Assembly (NCBI GenBank): GCA_030065615.1
Contig: JASJDR010000001.1
Location: forward strand, 62,001 to 126,000
Source: Xenococcus sp. MO_188.B8
GTDB lineage: Bacteria; Cyanobacteriota; Cyanobacteriia; Cyanobacteriales; Xenococcaceae
Direction: 5' to 3'
Length of the DNA: 64,000 nucleotides
Below the pieces are notes generated by a model. That model saw only the letters and a program-made list of their open reading frames with translations, was not told where the DNA came from and searched no databases. A program made the position numbers and the translations under genes. Of the stretch, positions 17,312-26,207 are shown one piece after another (position 1 is the stretch's first letter; every line of letters begins with the position of its first letter).

Positions 17312-17818
17312 CTATTCAAAAAGAAAACGATAAGGATAGTGACGAGGTTTTCCTGGTTCGGTTTCTAAGCGGAAATTAATCACTTCCCAATAAGGTTCAT
17401 CAGCAGATTCAGAACTAAAAAATACTGGTAAACCATAAAGTTGAGGAGTTTGTGAATTTTCTGCTTTTTGCCAAGGTTGATGACGTTCGAGATAGGAGCC
17501 AACTAAATCTTTATAACGATGGGCAATAGTTATCTTAGTAGCCCGAAAACCTTCTGTATACAGTCGATCTAAGGCTTCATGAATTTCAAAACGAATTCCA
17601 TCGGGATGAGTATGTTGACGATACCATTTATCCTCCCAGAGTCGCCAAGATCTTCCCGAAGGCAAATGGATTAACTCTTGGGTTTTGGGATTAGCTTCAA
17701 ATGCTCCGTGACGTGAGCAGATATAGCTATCAGTCAAGGTGATGGCAGCAATTGTTTGTCGACAATGGGGACATTTAATTTCCGCCCCAAATATAGGATA
17801 CTGTAAACTCTGATTCAT
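17312..17818 (-). CDS. TIGR02652-like cyanobacterial conserved protein
   Basis: This 168-residue protein starts at the ATG giving MNQSLQYPIFG; the frame extends 14 codons further to 17860, but that extension is basic and does not look conserved. It has a zinc-ribbon-like CPHC (residues ~13-16) and a CSRHGAF motif, then LPSGRSWRLWEDKWYRQHTHPDGIRFEIHEALDRLY, AHRYKDLVGSYLERH and a Pro/Tyr-rich end. I recall this pattern as the TIGR02652 family, restricted to cyanobacteria and of unknown function. It is 53 bases upstream of the VOC gene on the same strand. Confidence 0.7.
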   Translation of the reverse strand: MNQSLQYPIFGAEIKCPHCRQTIAAITLTDSYICSRHGAFEANPKTQELIHLPSGRSWRLWEDKWYRQHTHPDGIRFEIHEALDRLYTEGFRATKITIAHRYKDLVGSYLERHQPWQKAENSQTPQLYGLPVFFSSESADEPYWEVINFRLETEPGKPRHYPYRFLFE

Positions 17819-18142
17819 TATATAAATGCCTTTTCTTCTACCATACAACATCCTTTCCAACTTACTTGATCATTCTTAACGAGATTTTTAGCTAATTGAC
17901 TAATTGTTAGTAGCTTTTTTGTTCTTGATTTTAAGTTGAAAGGTAATAAACTTAACTCTACCGGCTCCAAGCCCCTAAAAGTCAACTCGCGCGTTCCCTG
18001 ATCGAGGTTTAATCGCCAAGGGGAGAAGAGGGTTTTGATTGATTAATTAGTTAGTATCTCTAGTTAATCTCATTTGTATTTAAGCCCCCTTCCCGCGCTC
18101 GTCAAATTACACTAAGTATAGCTTATATAACTTGCGATCGCC

Positions 18143-18658
18143 ATGAGTAAATCCTTAAGCCCCCATCCAAATTGTTCTACTCCTGATTTATCTGCTGCTG
18201 CTTTTGTTGCCGATAATGCAAGGGTTATGGGAGACGTCTCTATAGGAGTTGGCTCCAATATCTGGTATAGCGCTGTAGTACGCGCTGATGTAGAGAAAAT
18301 CATAATTGGCGAATATACCAATATTCAGGATGGTGCTGTGTTACATGGCGATCCTGGTTTCCCGACAATTTTAGAGGATTACGTTACGATTGGTCACCAA
18401 GCAGTGATCCATTCAGCTCAGATAGAAAGAGGATGCTTGATTGGTATTGGGGCAGTGGTTTTAAATGGGGTTACGGTAGGTGCAGGAAGTATTATTGGTG
18501 CTGGCTGTATTGTTACGAAAGATGTACCAGAGCGATCGCTAATGGTGGGAATTCCCGCCAGAAGAATTCGCCATGTCACTGATGAAAAAGCTCAAGAATT
18601 AATCGAACATGCTCAACATTACTATGAATTAGCATTAGTTCACGCCCAAAAAAATTAA
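18143..18658 (+). CDS. Gamma-class carbonic anhydrase family protein
   Basis: The 171-residue protein is a left-handed beta-helix of hexapeptide repeats (VMGDVSIGVGSNIWYSAVVRAD; GVTVGAGSIIGAGCIV), followed by a C-terminal helix. Metal-site histidines of the gamma-carbonic anhydrase family appear at HGDPG, IGHQAVIHSA. The residue before the first is in the conserved NIQDGAVLHGD block. Family members are trimeric zinc enzymes or acetyltransferase-like proteins (YrdA/PaaY type, and CcmM N-terminal domain). At this length, without RbcS-like repeats, it is a stand-alone gamma-CA-like protein and not CcmM. It starts at an ATG inside a HIP1-linked sequence. A hairpin terminator follows it. Confidence 0.88.
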   Translation: MSKSLSPHPNCSTPDLSAAAFVADNARVMGDVSIGVGSNIWYSAVVRADVEKIIIGEYTNIQDGAVLHGDPGFPTILEDYVTIGHQAVIHSAQIERGCLIGIGAVVLNGVTVGAGSIIGAGCIVTKDVPERSLMVGIPARRIRHVTDEKAQELIEHAQHYYELALVHAQKN

Positions 18659-18729
18659 TAATCACCCCAAGACGGTCAAGAGCTTAAGGCTTATAGCTTA
18701 CAGCTAATCCCTTGGCGAGCAAAAAAACA

Positions 18730-18747
18730 CCAGCGACACTTCGCTGG
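18730..18747 (+). terminator. Candidate intrinsic terminator after the carbonic anhydrase gene
   Basis: A 7-bp perfect stem CCAGCGA/TCGCTGG with a CACT loop is preceded by a run of A and followed by CTTCTTTAGTTGTTGTTG. It lies 72 bases after the stop. The rest of the gap to 19115 is AT-rich and holds nothing else that I can support. Confidence 0.6.
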
Positions 18748-19115
18748 CTTCTTTAGTTGTTGTTGTTTTAATCCTGGAGAAATCTTAACCCTGCGTTCCC
18801 AAACCTGCAACGATAAGATGTTTTCCTACTTAAGAATCGTAACAGAGGATACGAGATAATGTAAAAAAAAATTAAAAATATCAACTATTTCTATGAATTT
18901 ACGATAGGAATTTTTAGCTTATATTCAATGCTCTATTTATCTTTAAGGTTTTTTATAGTTATTTTGTACTAATAAAATATGATTATCCATCACTTTCAAG
19001 TGGGAATCTCTTACCTTAAAGCGTAAAAAAACGCAACTATTAACTATTTGCCAGCAACCAATGTCTTTTAGCGTTACAATTTTTAACAAAATATTTAAAT
19101 ATTTGTTATGCCATT

Positions 19116-19895
19116 ATGAAAACAGCTTTAGTTACAGGTGCATCCTCAGGGATTGGTGCCGAATTTGCTCGACAACTAGCAGCGAAAAAAAATAATCTGG
19201 TCTTAGTTGCTCGTTCAGGAGATAAGCTACAAGAGTTGGGGCGACAATTACAATCAGAACATGGCATTCAAACCTATGCGATCGCCCAAGATTTAACTGC
19301 ACCCCAAGCGGTCGCGACTATTTTCGAGAAAATTCAGTATCAAGGACTAACAATTGATTTATTAGTGAATAATGCAGGTTTTGGTGATTACGGCAAGTTT
19401 AGCGATCGCCCTTTAGAGAAACAACTGAGCATGATTCAACTTAATGTCAATGTTTTAGTCGAGTTAACAGGCTTATTTTTACCAGCCATGAAACAGCGGG
19501 GGGAAGGGGGAATTATTAATATTTCCTCTATTGCAGGATTTCAACCTTTCCCCAAGATGTCCGTTTATGCAGCGACCAAAGCCTTTGTCCTCAACTTTAC
19601 CGAAGCCTTATGGGCAGAAAACAAAGATACAGGTGTCCAGATTTTAGCAGTTTGTCCTGGTCCGACAGAATCTCAATTCTTTAAAGCAGCTGAATTTCCC
19701 GTCTCAATGATGGCAAAAAACCAAAACGGCATGAAACTAACATCTAATAAAGTAGTTGTGTCAGAAGCGCTGCAAGCTTTAGAGAAAAAGCAACCTAACG
19801 TAGTCACTGGAGGCTTTCTCAATCAATTTATTGTTAATCTACCAAGATTTGTTCCCAGAGACTTATTAGTGCGGCAATTAGCCAAAATGTTCTAG
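19116..19895 (+). CDS. Short-chain dehydrogenase/reductase (SDR)
   Basis: This 259-residue classical SDR has the NAD(P)-binding motif TGASSGIG (residues ~7-14), the NNAG motif (LVNNAGFGDYG), the catalytic Ser in INISSIAGF and the YAATK Tyr-Lys pair. Arg in VARSGDKL at the end of strand 2 suggests NADP preference. The general pattern (FVLNFTEALWAE, AVCPGPTESQF) fits the DltE/YqjQ-like SDR group; substrate is unknown. It is alone on its strand, with a GT4 glycosyltransferase 177 bases downstream. Confidence 0.9.
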   Translation: MKTALVTGASSGIGAEFARQLAAKKNNLVLVARSGDKLQELGRQLQSEHGIQTYAIAQDLTAPQAVATIFEKIQYQGLTIDLLVNNAGFGDYGKFSDRPLEKQLSMIQLNVNVLVELTGLFLPAMKQRGEGGIINISSIAGFQPFPKMSVYAATKAFVLNFTEALWAENKDTGVQILAVCPGPTESQFFKAAEFPVSMMAKNQNGMKLTSNKVVVSEALQALEKKQPNVVTGGFLNQFIVNLPRFVPRDLLVRQLAKMF

Positions 19896-20072
19896 TAATT
19901 AAAGCATTGAGTCCAACTCGCTTATTAATTACTCTCAAGAATGTATCTGTTTTTCAATTTAGTGATAACGTCATCTGGTAAATTATCTAAAGTTGACAAA
20001 TAAAATACGCAAGTTCTAATTTGTTAACTAAAATTTACTTTATATTGTCTTTTAAGAGTACAGATTACCTGG

Positions 20073-21221
20073 ATGCATATTGCTTGGTTGGGAAAAAAAT
20101 CACCATTTTGCGGTAACGTGACCTATAGTCGAGAAATAACCAATGCACTGTTAGACAGAAATTATCATGTCAGCTTTCTCCATTTTGCCCAAGCTGAAAG
20201 TAGTCGTGATAATTGTTCTAACTGTCCAGAAGTTTTATTGCCATTTATTTATAAATCTCAGGTTTATACAATACCGGCATTAAAAGCGAGTAAAGTGTTA
20301 ATGCGATCGCTACAAAAGTTAAAGCCTGATGTTGTTCATGCTTCTCTGACTTTATCTCCTTTAGATTTTGCTCTTCCTGAAATTTGTGAAGAATTAAATT
20401 TACCTTTGATTGCGACATTTCATCCACCCTTTGACAGCAAACTCCGTAACCTCAAATCCAGCACCCAATATCTTACTTATCAACTTTATGCACCTTTTTT
20501 AGCTCGCTATGATCGGGTAATTGTTTTTAGTGAAATCCAAAGGGATTTATTGATTAAATTAGGAGTTGCTGCGGCAAAAATTGCCATTATTCCCAACGGA
20601 GTTGATGAAAATAAATATTCTCCAGGTTATTCTCATCTCAAATATCAATTACAAGCTAATAGATTATTTGTTTATCAGGGACGGATTGCTACTGAAAAAA
20701 ATATTGAAGCCTTACTCAAAGCTTGGAAACATTCCCATCTGGGAAATGATTGTAAACTATTAATCGTCGGCGATGGTCCGTTAAGAAATTCTCTCCAGAC
20801 TAGTTATGACAAAAAACATAATATTATCTGGTTGGGTTTTGTTGCAGAAGAAGAGCATCGTATTGATATTTTGAGAGCAGCCGATGTCTTTATTTTGCCT
20901 TCTTTAGTAGAAGGTTTATCGATCTCTTTATTGGAAGCTATGTCTTGTGGAGTAGCTTGTATTGCCACTGATGCTGGGGCAGATGGAGAAGTATTAGATG
21001 CTGGTGCGGGAGTGGTGTTGGATACTCAAGGAGTTGCTACCCAGTTAAAAACCTTATTGCCTCTGTTTCGCGATCAACCAGAAATGACTGATTTATTAGG
21101 AAATAAGGCGAGACAGAGAGTGTTACAACGCTATAATTTGCGGCAAAATCTTGATAAGCTAGAGAGTCTTTATGCTGAAGTTGTAAATGCTCAACCTTTG
21201 TCAGTTATTGGTAATAGATAA
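20073..21221 (+). CDS. GT4-family glycosyltransferase
   Basis: This 382-residue GT-B fold enzyme starts MHIAWLGKKSPFCGNVTYSREI. It has an acceptor domain with PDVVHASLTLSPLDFALPEI, and a nucleotide-sugar domain with IPNGVDENKYSPG, FVYQGRIATEKNIEALLKAW, LLIVGDGPLRNSL and the EX7E motif EGLSISLLE. It would transfer a sugar from a nucleotide donor to a lipid, polysaccharide or small acceptor in the cytoplasm. Acceptor and donor cannot be read from the sequence. No polysaccharide cluster surrounds it. The following 369 bases (21222-21590) are very AT-rich without a recognised element. Confidence 0.88.
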   Translation: MHIAWLGKKSPFCGNVTYSREITNALLDRNYHVSFLHFAQAESSRDNCSNCPEVLLPFIYKSQVYTIPALKASKVLMRSLQKLKPDVVHASLTLSPLDFALPEICEELNLPLIATFHPPFDSKLRNLKSSTQYLTYQLYAPFLARYDRVIVFSEIQRDLLIKLGVAAAKIAIIPNGVDENKYSPGYSHLKYQLQANRLFVYQGRIATEKNIEALLKAWKHSHLGNDCKLLIVGDGPLRNSLQTSYDKKHNIIWLGFVAEEEHRIDILRAADVFILPSLVEGLSISLLEAMSCGVACIATDAGADGEVLDAGAGVVLDTQGVATQLKTLLPLFRDQPEMTDLLGNKARQRVLQRYNLRQNLDKLESLYAEVVNAQPLSVIGNR

Positions 21222-21590
21222 GTTTAACAACCAAATAATAGATTAGTAGGATAATAATATTGTCCTAGTGGTGAACCAAATTTGCTCCTAGACAGTTTAT
21301 ATGTTCTTGTGATTTGCTTTGACTGCTATAGTTTTTGGGTTTATATTACTATTCCTTAATTTATTATTACTAAATATTAAATATTTTTTGATCTGCAATC
21401 TGATTTTTGAGTTTGTACTATATTGAGAATTATAGGCTAGAGTAGTGTAATTTTTCACTTACAAATAAATTAAGAGAATAAATCTTATTTTTTTAAGTAA
21501 TAAAAAAACTTCAATTGCATATCTTAGCCTTAAGCTACTTAATCTAAGTAATAAACCTTAGTTTAAAATCTATCAAGCAAAAGTAAGAAT

Positions 21591-22172
21591 ATGAATTTTC
21601 GTTTTTTAGTTAGCTTTATTTTAGCAATCACCAGCGTCAGTCTAATAGCTAAAGCTACTCAGAGCCAACCCGAGAGTCAGAATAATTTTGATCGCGTTAC
21701 TTTTTTTTGCGGAGAAGCCACAGATGCTGCTACTGGGGATAAACTTCCGACCACCTTAGCTTGGATTCCCCAAAGAGGTAAGAATATACCCATTATCTAT
21801 TGGAAATCCTATCCTTTCAGAGGTGCCGCATGGACTAACCAAAAAAGATGCGAGAATGTATCTCCTAAATTTCAAACATTTTACGAAAAGGGTCTTTTGG
21901 AGTATCTAACTCATGGTATTTATCAAGGTTCTCCAGTAATTTGTGCAGTGGTTAAAGATCCTGGACAATGCAATAGTGAAAATCAACTAATTCAACTCAA
22001 ACCCGATCAAGAAGGGGGTGAAGTCCTAATGAGTTTGATGGACATCTTGGAAAATAGAACCGCTCAACCTTTATATCAAAATTCTGGGGAACAGGTATAT
22101 GTTCCAATGGACAATTTTCTGGAAAAAGCACCAGCAGTAGATTCAGGCGATATTACCCAGAATTCATTGTAA
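21591..22172 (+). CDS. COP23-domain exported protein
   Basis: This 193-residue protein has a signal peptide (FLVSFILAITSVSLIAKA). The mature part matches the COP23 family: FFCGEA, TTLAWIPQRGKNIPIIYW, RCENVSPKFQTFYEKGLLEYLTHG, SPVICAVVKDPGQCNSENQL. It has four conserved Cys that likely form disulfides. COP23 was described as a circadian-oscillating, membrane-associated protein in a unicellular cyanobacterium; its activity is unknown. It is directly upstream of a double-trypsin/TPR protein, a neighbourhood I recall from other cyanobacteria, but they are separated by a 134-bp palindromic element. Confidence 0.8.
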   Translation: MNFRFLVSFILAITSVSLIAKATQSQPESQNNFDRVTFFCGEATDAATGDKLPTTLAWIPQRGKNIPIIYWKSYPFRGAAWTNQKRCENVSPKFQTFYEKGLLEYLTHGIYQGSPVICAVVKDPGQCNSENQLIQLKPDQEGGEVLMSLMDILENRTAQPLYQNSGEQVYVPMDNFLEKAPAVDSGDITQNSL

Positions 22173-22185
22173 ATACTAGCTAGAT

Positions 22186-22319
22186 CCCCCTAAATTTCCC
22201 TCAATAAAACAATACCCCTGAAAGGAGAGGTAGGAAGAGGTGGGAGACATCTGTCGTCCCTCCTTTCAGGAGGGAATGATGGAGGTGGGAGGGTTAGGTA
22301 GAGGTGGGGATTTAGGGGG
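22186..22319. repeat. Nested inverted-repeat element (MITE-like)
   Basis: Outer arms CCCCCTAAAT (22186-22195) and ATTTAGGGGG (22310-22319) enclose inner arms CCTGAAAGGA (22217-22226) and TCCTTTCAGG (22261-22270). The strand is purine-rich with several GAGGTGGGA units. It has no coding capacity and is probably a non-autonomous mobile or REP-type element between the COP23 and protease genes. Confidence 0.65.
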
Positions 22320-22422
22320 CTAAATTCATGTCAAAACAGATCGATAAATAAATTAATAGAGGGGATCGAAATCGATAAATAATAACTATAAAATTTTCGA
22401 TTTCAAAAAAATTTAAAAACCT

Positions 22423-25400
22423 GTGATTAAAATCTCTTTACCAATTATTGCATCATTAATTCTGCTTCCCATACCTGTTATTGCTGCTGATTATCAACCT
22501 CTCTTCCAACGCTTTGACGAACCTGATTCCCTGCTAAATGAATCGAGTAATGAAAATAGCGAGGAATCAGAAATAATTGCTCAGAATATCGCTCCACAAT
22601 TAGATCCGCAATTATTAGAATTTGCCAAAAATATTATTGTAAAGGTAACTACTGATAGAACTGGCGGTTCAGGAGTTATTTTTGCTAAAAAAGATAATAC
22701 CTATTTGGTGCTTAGTAGTGGTCATGTGATTCGAGACAGCAAAAGTATTACGATTCAAACTGTTGATAAGACAAATCATCAAGCAAGCTTAATTCCCATT
22801 AATCAAGATCTCGATTTAGCATTACTAGAATTTACCAGCGAGAATGATTATGAAATTGCTTCTCTAAACTATACAGATTTTCCTCGCACAGAAGAAAAAA
22901 TTCTGGCGGGGGGTTATTCGGCGGAAACAAGAGAATTAGTAAATATAGAGAGCAAAATCACTCAAATACCAGATAAAAAATTAAAATTAGGTTATCAAAT
23001 AGGCTTTACCGGGGATTTAGTTTCGGGAATGAGTGGTGGTGCAATTGTTATTGCTGATGAATATGGCGGAGATTTAATCGGGATTAACGGTATTGGAAGA
23101 TATCCGATATTGAACACAGGATATACCTATCAAGATGGCACTAACCCCAGTCCAGCAGAAATAGAATCGATGAGGGAACTCAGTTGGGGAATTCCAATTT
23201 ATACTCTGTTGGCACAAATAGATCCTGAGATTATGACTGCTTACAATCTCAAGCCACCTTCGACGGTTGCGGAGATAGAAAATATTCCCTTAACAGGATG
23301 GTTAGGAGAATTAGAACAGAAAGCCAAAGCCATTACGGTCAGAATTGAGAATACTAATGGTTTAAACAACGGTTCAGGAATTATTGTTGCTCAAGAAGGT
23401 GATGTTTATGCTGTTTTGACGGCAGATCATGTAATCTGTGAACAAGGTGACGAGCGGAATAACTGTAAAGGTTTTACTTATGAAATAGTTGCTCCTGATG
23501 GTCAGAGATATTCTATTGAGAGGAGTAACATTAAGCGACAGGAAGGGGTAGACTTAGCAGTCGTCAGATTTAGTAGCGATCAGGATTATCAGATAGCAGA
23601 GTTGGCTAATTACAATGTCAAAAATGATGATCCCGTATTTGTTGCTGGATATCCTAGGTTAAGTCAGACAAGAGCTCCTAAATGGTTATTTAGTTTGGGA
23701 TATGGTTTAGAAAAAGAACAGGGATTACTAGAAGTGAGCGATTCTTCTTTAACTCACAATGGCTCTAGTTTTGTTAGTAGTAAAGCTAGTTTAGCTGGAG
23801 GATATGAGCTAGTTTATACCAGTATTACCTATGGGGGAATGAGTGGCGGTGCGGTATTAGATAGAGAAGGAAGAGTTATCGGAATTCATGGGCTAGCTGA
23901 AGGAGAATCCACCATTGAGGAAAGTAGTGGTAATATCAAAAGAATTCAACTGGGATATAGCTTAGGTATTCCCATGAATACTTGTTTGGGTTTGCAGGAA
24001 AAATTTGATTTGAAACAGTTACAAATACAAGATACTCCTGTTAATGAATTCAACTCTCAAGAGAAAAATGCTTTTGAAGCCGCTATTCTTAGTGTAGAAA
24101 TCCCTCAAGGGAATACAGAAACTTCTCAATGGTTACAAAGAGGTAATCAACTTTGGCGTTTAAAGCGTTACCAAAAAGCAGTGCAAGCTTTTGAACACGC
24201 TAGTGCTCCTAATGCCAAGTCTAATTATTTAGCCTACTACGGCAAAGGTATGGCTTTAAAGGATCAAGGAGCAAATCGTGCAGCATTAAAAAGTTTTGAG
24301 CAAGCTACAATTGCTAATCCCAACTTTGCTCCTGCTTTTTCTGATAAAAGCGCAGTTTTAAGCAATTTGAATCAACTAGAATCTGCTTTAGATGCGATTA
24401 ATAGAGCGATCGCTATTCAAGAAAATAATGCTAATTTATATGATCAAAAAGCGAGTATACTATCAAGTTTAAAACGCTATCAAGAAGCTGAAGCAGCTTA
24501 CAACCTAGCAATTACTAAAAGTCCTCGCGCTAATTTTTACCAAAATCGGGGTTTTGTTTACTTCAATCAGGAACAATGGGATTTAGCTCTAGACGACTAT
24601 AATAAGGCGATTGCGCTTAATCCCGAAGATACTAAAGCTTATATTGATCGGGGTTTTGTTTACTTCAATCAGAAACAATGGGATTTAGCTCTAGACGACT
24701 ATAATAAGGCAGTTGCGCTTAATCCCGAAGATGCTAAGGCTTATATTAATCGTGGTGTTCTTTACGAAAGGCAGGAACAATGGGATTTAGCTCTAGCTGA
24801 CTTTAATAAAGCGATCGCGCTTAATCCAGATAATCCAGAACTTGCTTATGCTTACAGAAATCGGGGACATGTTTACTTCGAGCAGGAACAATGGGATTTA
24901 GCTCTAGCTGACTCCCATAAGGCGATCGCTCTTGCTCCCGAATTTGCTCATACTTACGTAAATCGGGGATATCTTTACTTCAAGCAGGAACAATGGGATT
25001 TAGCTCTAGACGACTATAATAAGGCAGTTGCTCTTGCACCCAAAGATGCTCATGCTTACGGAAATCGGGGGGAACTTTACGCTAAACAGGAACAATGGGA
25101 TTTAGCTCTGGCTGACTTTAATGAGGCGATCACTCTTGCTCCCAAAGATGCTAGAGGTTACATTGCTCGGGGTGCTATTTACGCTAAGCAGGAACAATGG
25201 GATTTAGCTCTGGCTGACTTTAATGAGGCGCTCGCGCTTAATTCTGAATATACTTTGGCTTACAGAAATCGGGGTGCTATTTACGCTAAGCAGGAACAAT
25301 GGGATCTAGCTCTAGCTGACTTTAATCAGGCGCTAGCGCTTAATCCTCAAGATGCTAGAAGTTACATTGCTCGGGGTGCTATTTACGCTAAGCAGGAACA

Positions 25401-25761
25401 ATGGGATCTGGCTCTGGCTGACTTTAATCAGGCGCTCGCGCTTAATCCTAAAGCTGATTATGCTTACAAAAGTCGGGGCGCTCTTTACTATGATCAAGGA
25501 GAACTGAAATTGGCTCTAGATAATTTCAAACAAGCAATTGACCTCAATCCTAAAGATGCCGAACCCCAACTGGCTCTTGCTGTAACTTTATTTACTCTAG
25601 GGGAATCGGAAAAAGCTTTATCAATGGCGCAAACTGCTTTAAGTGTGGATAAGCGACATGCTGATATTAAATTTCTTAAAGAAAATCTTTGGGGCGATAA
25701 GTTAATTGCTGATACGGAAAAATTACTATCTCATCCTAAAATTCAAGCATTATTAAATTAG
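22423..25761 (+). CDS. Exported protein with two trypsin-like domains and a TPR array
   Basis: This 1112-residue protein reads from a GTG start that gives a signal peptide (SLPIIASLILLPIPVIAA). The first trypsin-like domain (about 60-290) has SSGHVI, DLDLALLEF and SGMSGGAIV. The second (about 295-540) has TADHVI, VDLAVVRF and GGMSGGAVL. Both triads look complete. After a linker comes a TPR array (about 560-1080) of some 14 units. Its central ten are nearly identical and carry QEQWDLALADFNKAIALNP, pointing to recent unit duplication. It is paralogous to the small protease at 8907. It would act in the periplasm with TPRs as a binding scaffold. Substrate is unknown. COP23 is the upstream neighbour. 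Confidence 0.88.
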   Translation: MIKISLPIIASLILLPIPVIAADYQPLFQRFDEPDSLLNESSNENSEESEIIAQNIAPQLDPQLLEFAKNIIVKVTTDRTGGSGVIFAKKDNTYLVLSSGHVIRDSKSITIQTVDKTNHQASLIPINQDLDLALLEFTSENDYEIASLNYTDFPRTEEKILAGGYSAETRELVNIESKITQIPDKKLKLGYQIGFTGDLVSGMSGGAIVIADEYGGDLIGINGIGRYPILNTGYTYQDGTNPSPAEIESMRELSWGIPIYTLLAQIDPEIMTAYNLKPPSTVAEIENIPLTGWLGELEQKAKAITVRIENTNGLNNGSGIIVAQEGDVYAVLTADHVICEQGDERNNCKGFTYEIVAPDGQRYSIERSNIKRQEGVDLAVVRFSSDQDYQIAELANYNVKNDDPVFVAGYPRLSQTRAPKWLFSLGYGLEKEQGLLEVSDSSLTHNGSSFVSSKASLAGGYELVYTSITYGGMSGGAVLDREGRVIGIHGLAEGESTIEESSGNIKRIQLGYSLGIPMNTCLGLQEKFDLKQLQIQDTPVNEFNSQEKNAFEAAILSVEIPQGNTETSQWLQRGNQLWRLKRYQKAVQAFEHASAPNAKSNYLAYYGKGMALKDQGANRAALKSFEQATIANPNFAPAFSDKSAVLSNLNQLESALDAINRAIAIQENNANLYDQKASILSSLKRYQEAEAAYNLAITKSPRANFYQNRGFVYFNQEQWDLALDDYNKAIALNPEDTKAYIDRGFVYFNQKQWDLALDDYNKAVALNPEDAKAYINRGVLYERQEQWDLALADFNKAIALNPDNPELAYAYRNRGHVYFEQEQWDLALADSHKAIALAPEFAHTYVNRGYLYFKQEQWDLALDDYNKAVALAPKDAHAYGNRGELYAKQEQWDLALADFNEAITLAPKDARGYIARGAIYAKQEQWDLALADFNEALALNSEYTLAYRNRGAIYAKQEQWDLALADFNQALALNPQDARSYIARGAIYAKQEQWDLALADFNQALALNPKADYAYKSRGALYYDQGELKLALDNFKQAIDLNPKDAEPQLALAVTLFTLGESEKALSMAQTALSVDKRHADIKFLKENLWGDKLIADTEKLLSHPKIQALLN
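24545..25480. repeat. 102-bp near-identical TPR-coding repeats
   Basis: The segment carries repeated blocks such as CAGGAACAATGGGATTTAG at about 102-base spacing (34 codons, one TPR). Neighbouring units differ at few bases, so unit number may vary between strains by unequal recombination without frame loss. Confidence 0.85.
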
Positions 25762-25861
25762 GGAGTTTGAGGGAGCGATAAAACTCCGTCCTCAATGACG
25801 AGTGTTTGTTAATATAAATGCCAGACTATTGCGTAATAAATTAAGAGAAAGAGAAGAATTG

Positions 25862-25962
25862 ATACCAATTTGAAAAAACAATACGACAGATACGGTAGGG
25901 GCTTGGCACTGCCAAACCCCTAGATAAATTATATTTGTCGCAAAGATTATTTAATTTGGTAT
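25862..25962. mobile_element. 101-bp MITE-like element, copy B
   Basis: It has the same terminal inverted repeats (ATACCAATTTGAA and TTAATTTGGTAT) and the same length as the element at 15520-15620. Its central palindrome is GGTAGGGGCTTGGCACTGCCAAACCCCTA, an imperfect form of the copy A core. It lies in the 446-base gap before the kinase gene, otherwise AT-rich. Confidence 0.75.
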
Positions 25963-26207
25963 GAGTAATGATGTAGGCTTGATGTGAGTTAGTTGTGTTC
26001 ATTTTCTAGTTCTTAGCTCTTGGAGTTTTTGATATTAACTTGATTGGTTTATCTTATTTATGATGCTTGACATCTTGGAGTAAGCTTTTTATGCTCAAGT
26101 AATTTATGATAGCAACCAAGATACAGTAATTACATAGCTAATAGGTTTTAAAAATCGTGGCTCCGTTTAATTTACATTAGACGTAATGTATAACTTTGTT
26201 TGATAAA

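Noticed and set aside
18143-18658. Carboxysome protein CcmM
   Set aside because: It has only the gamma-carbonic anhydrase part, with no RbcS-like repeats and no ccm neighbours.
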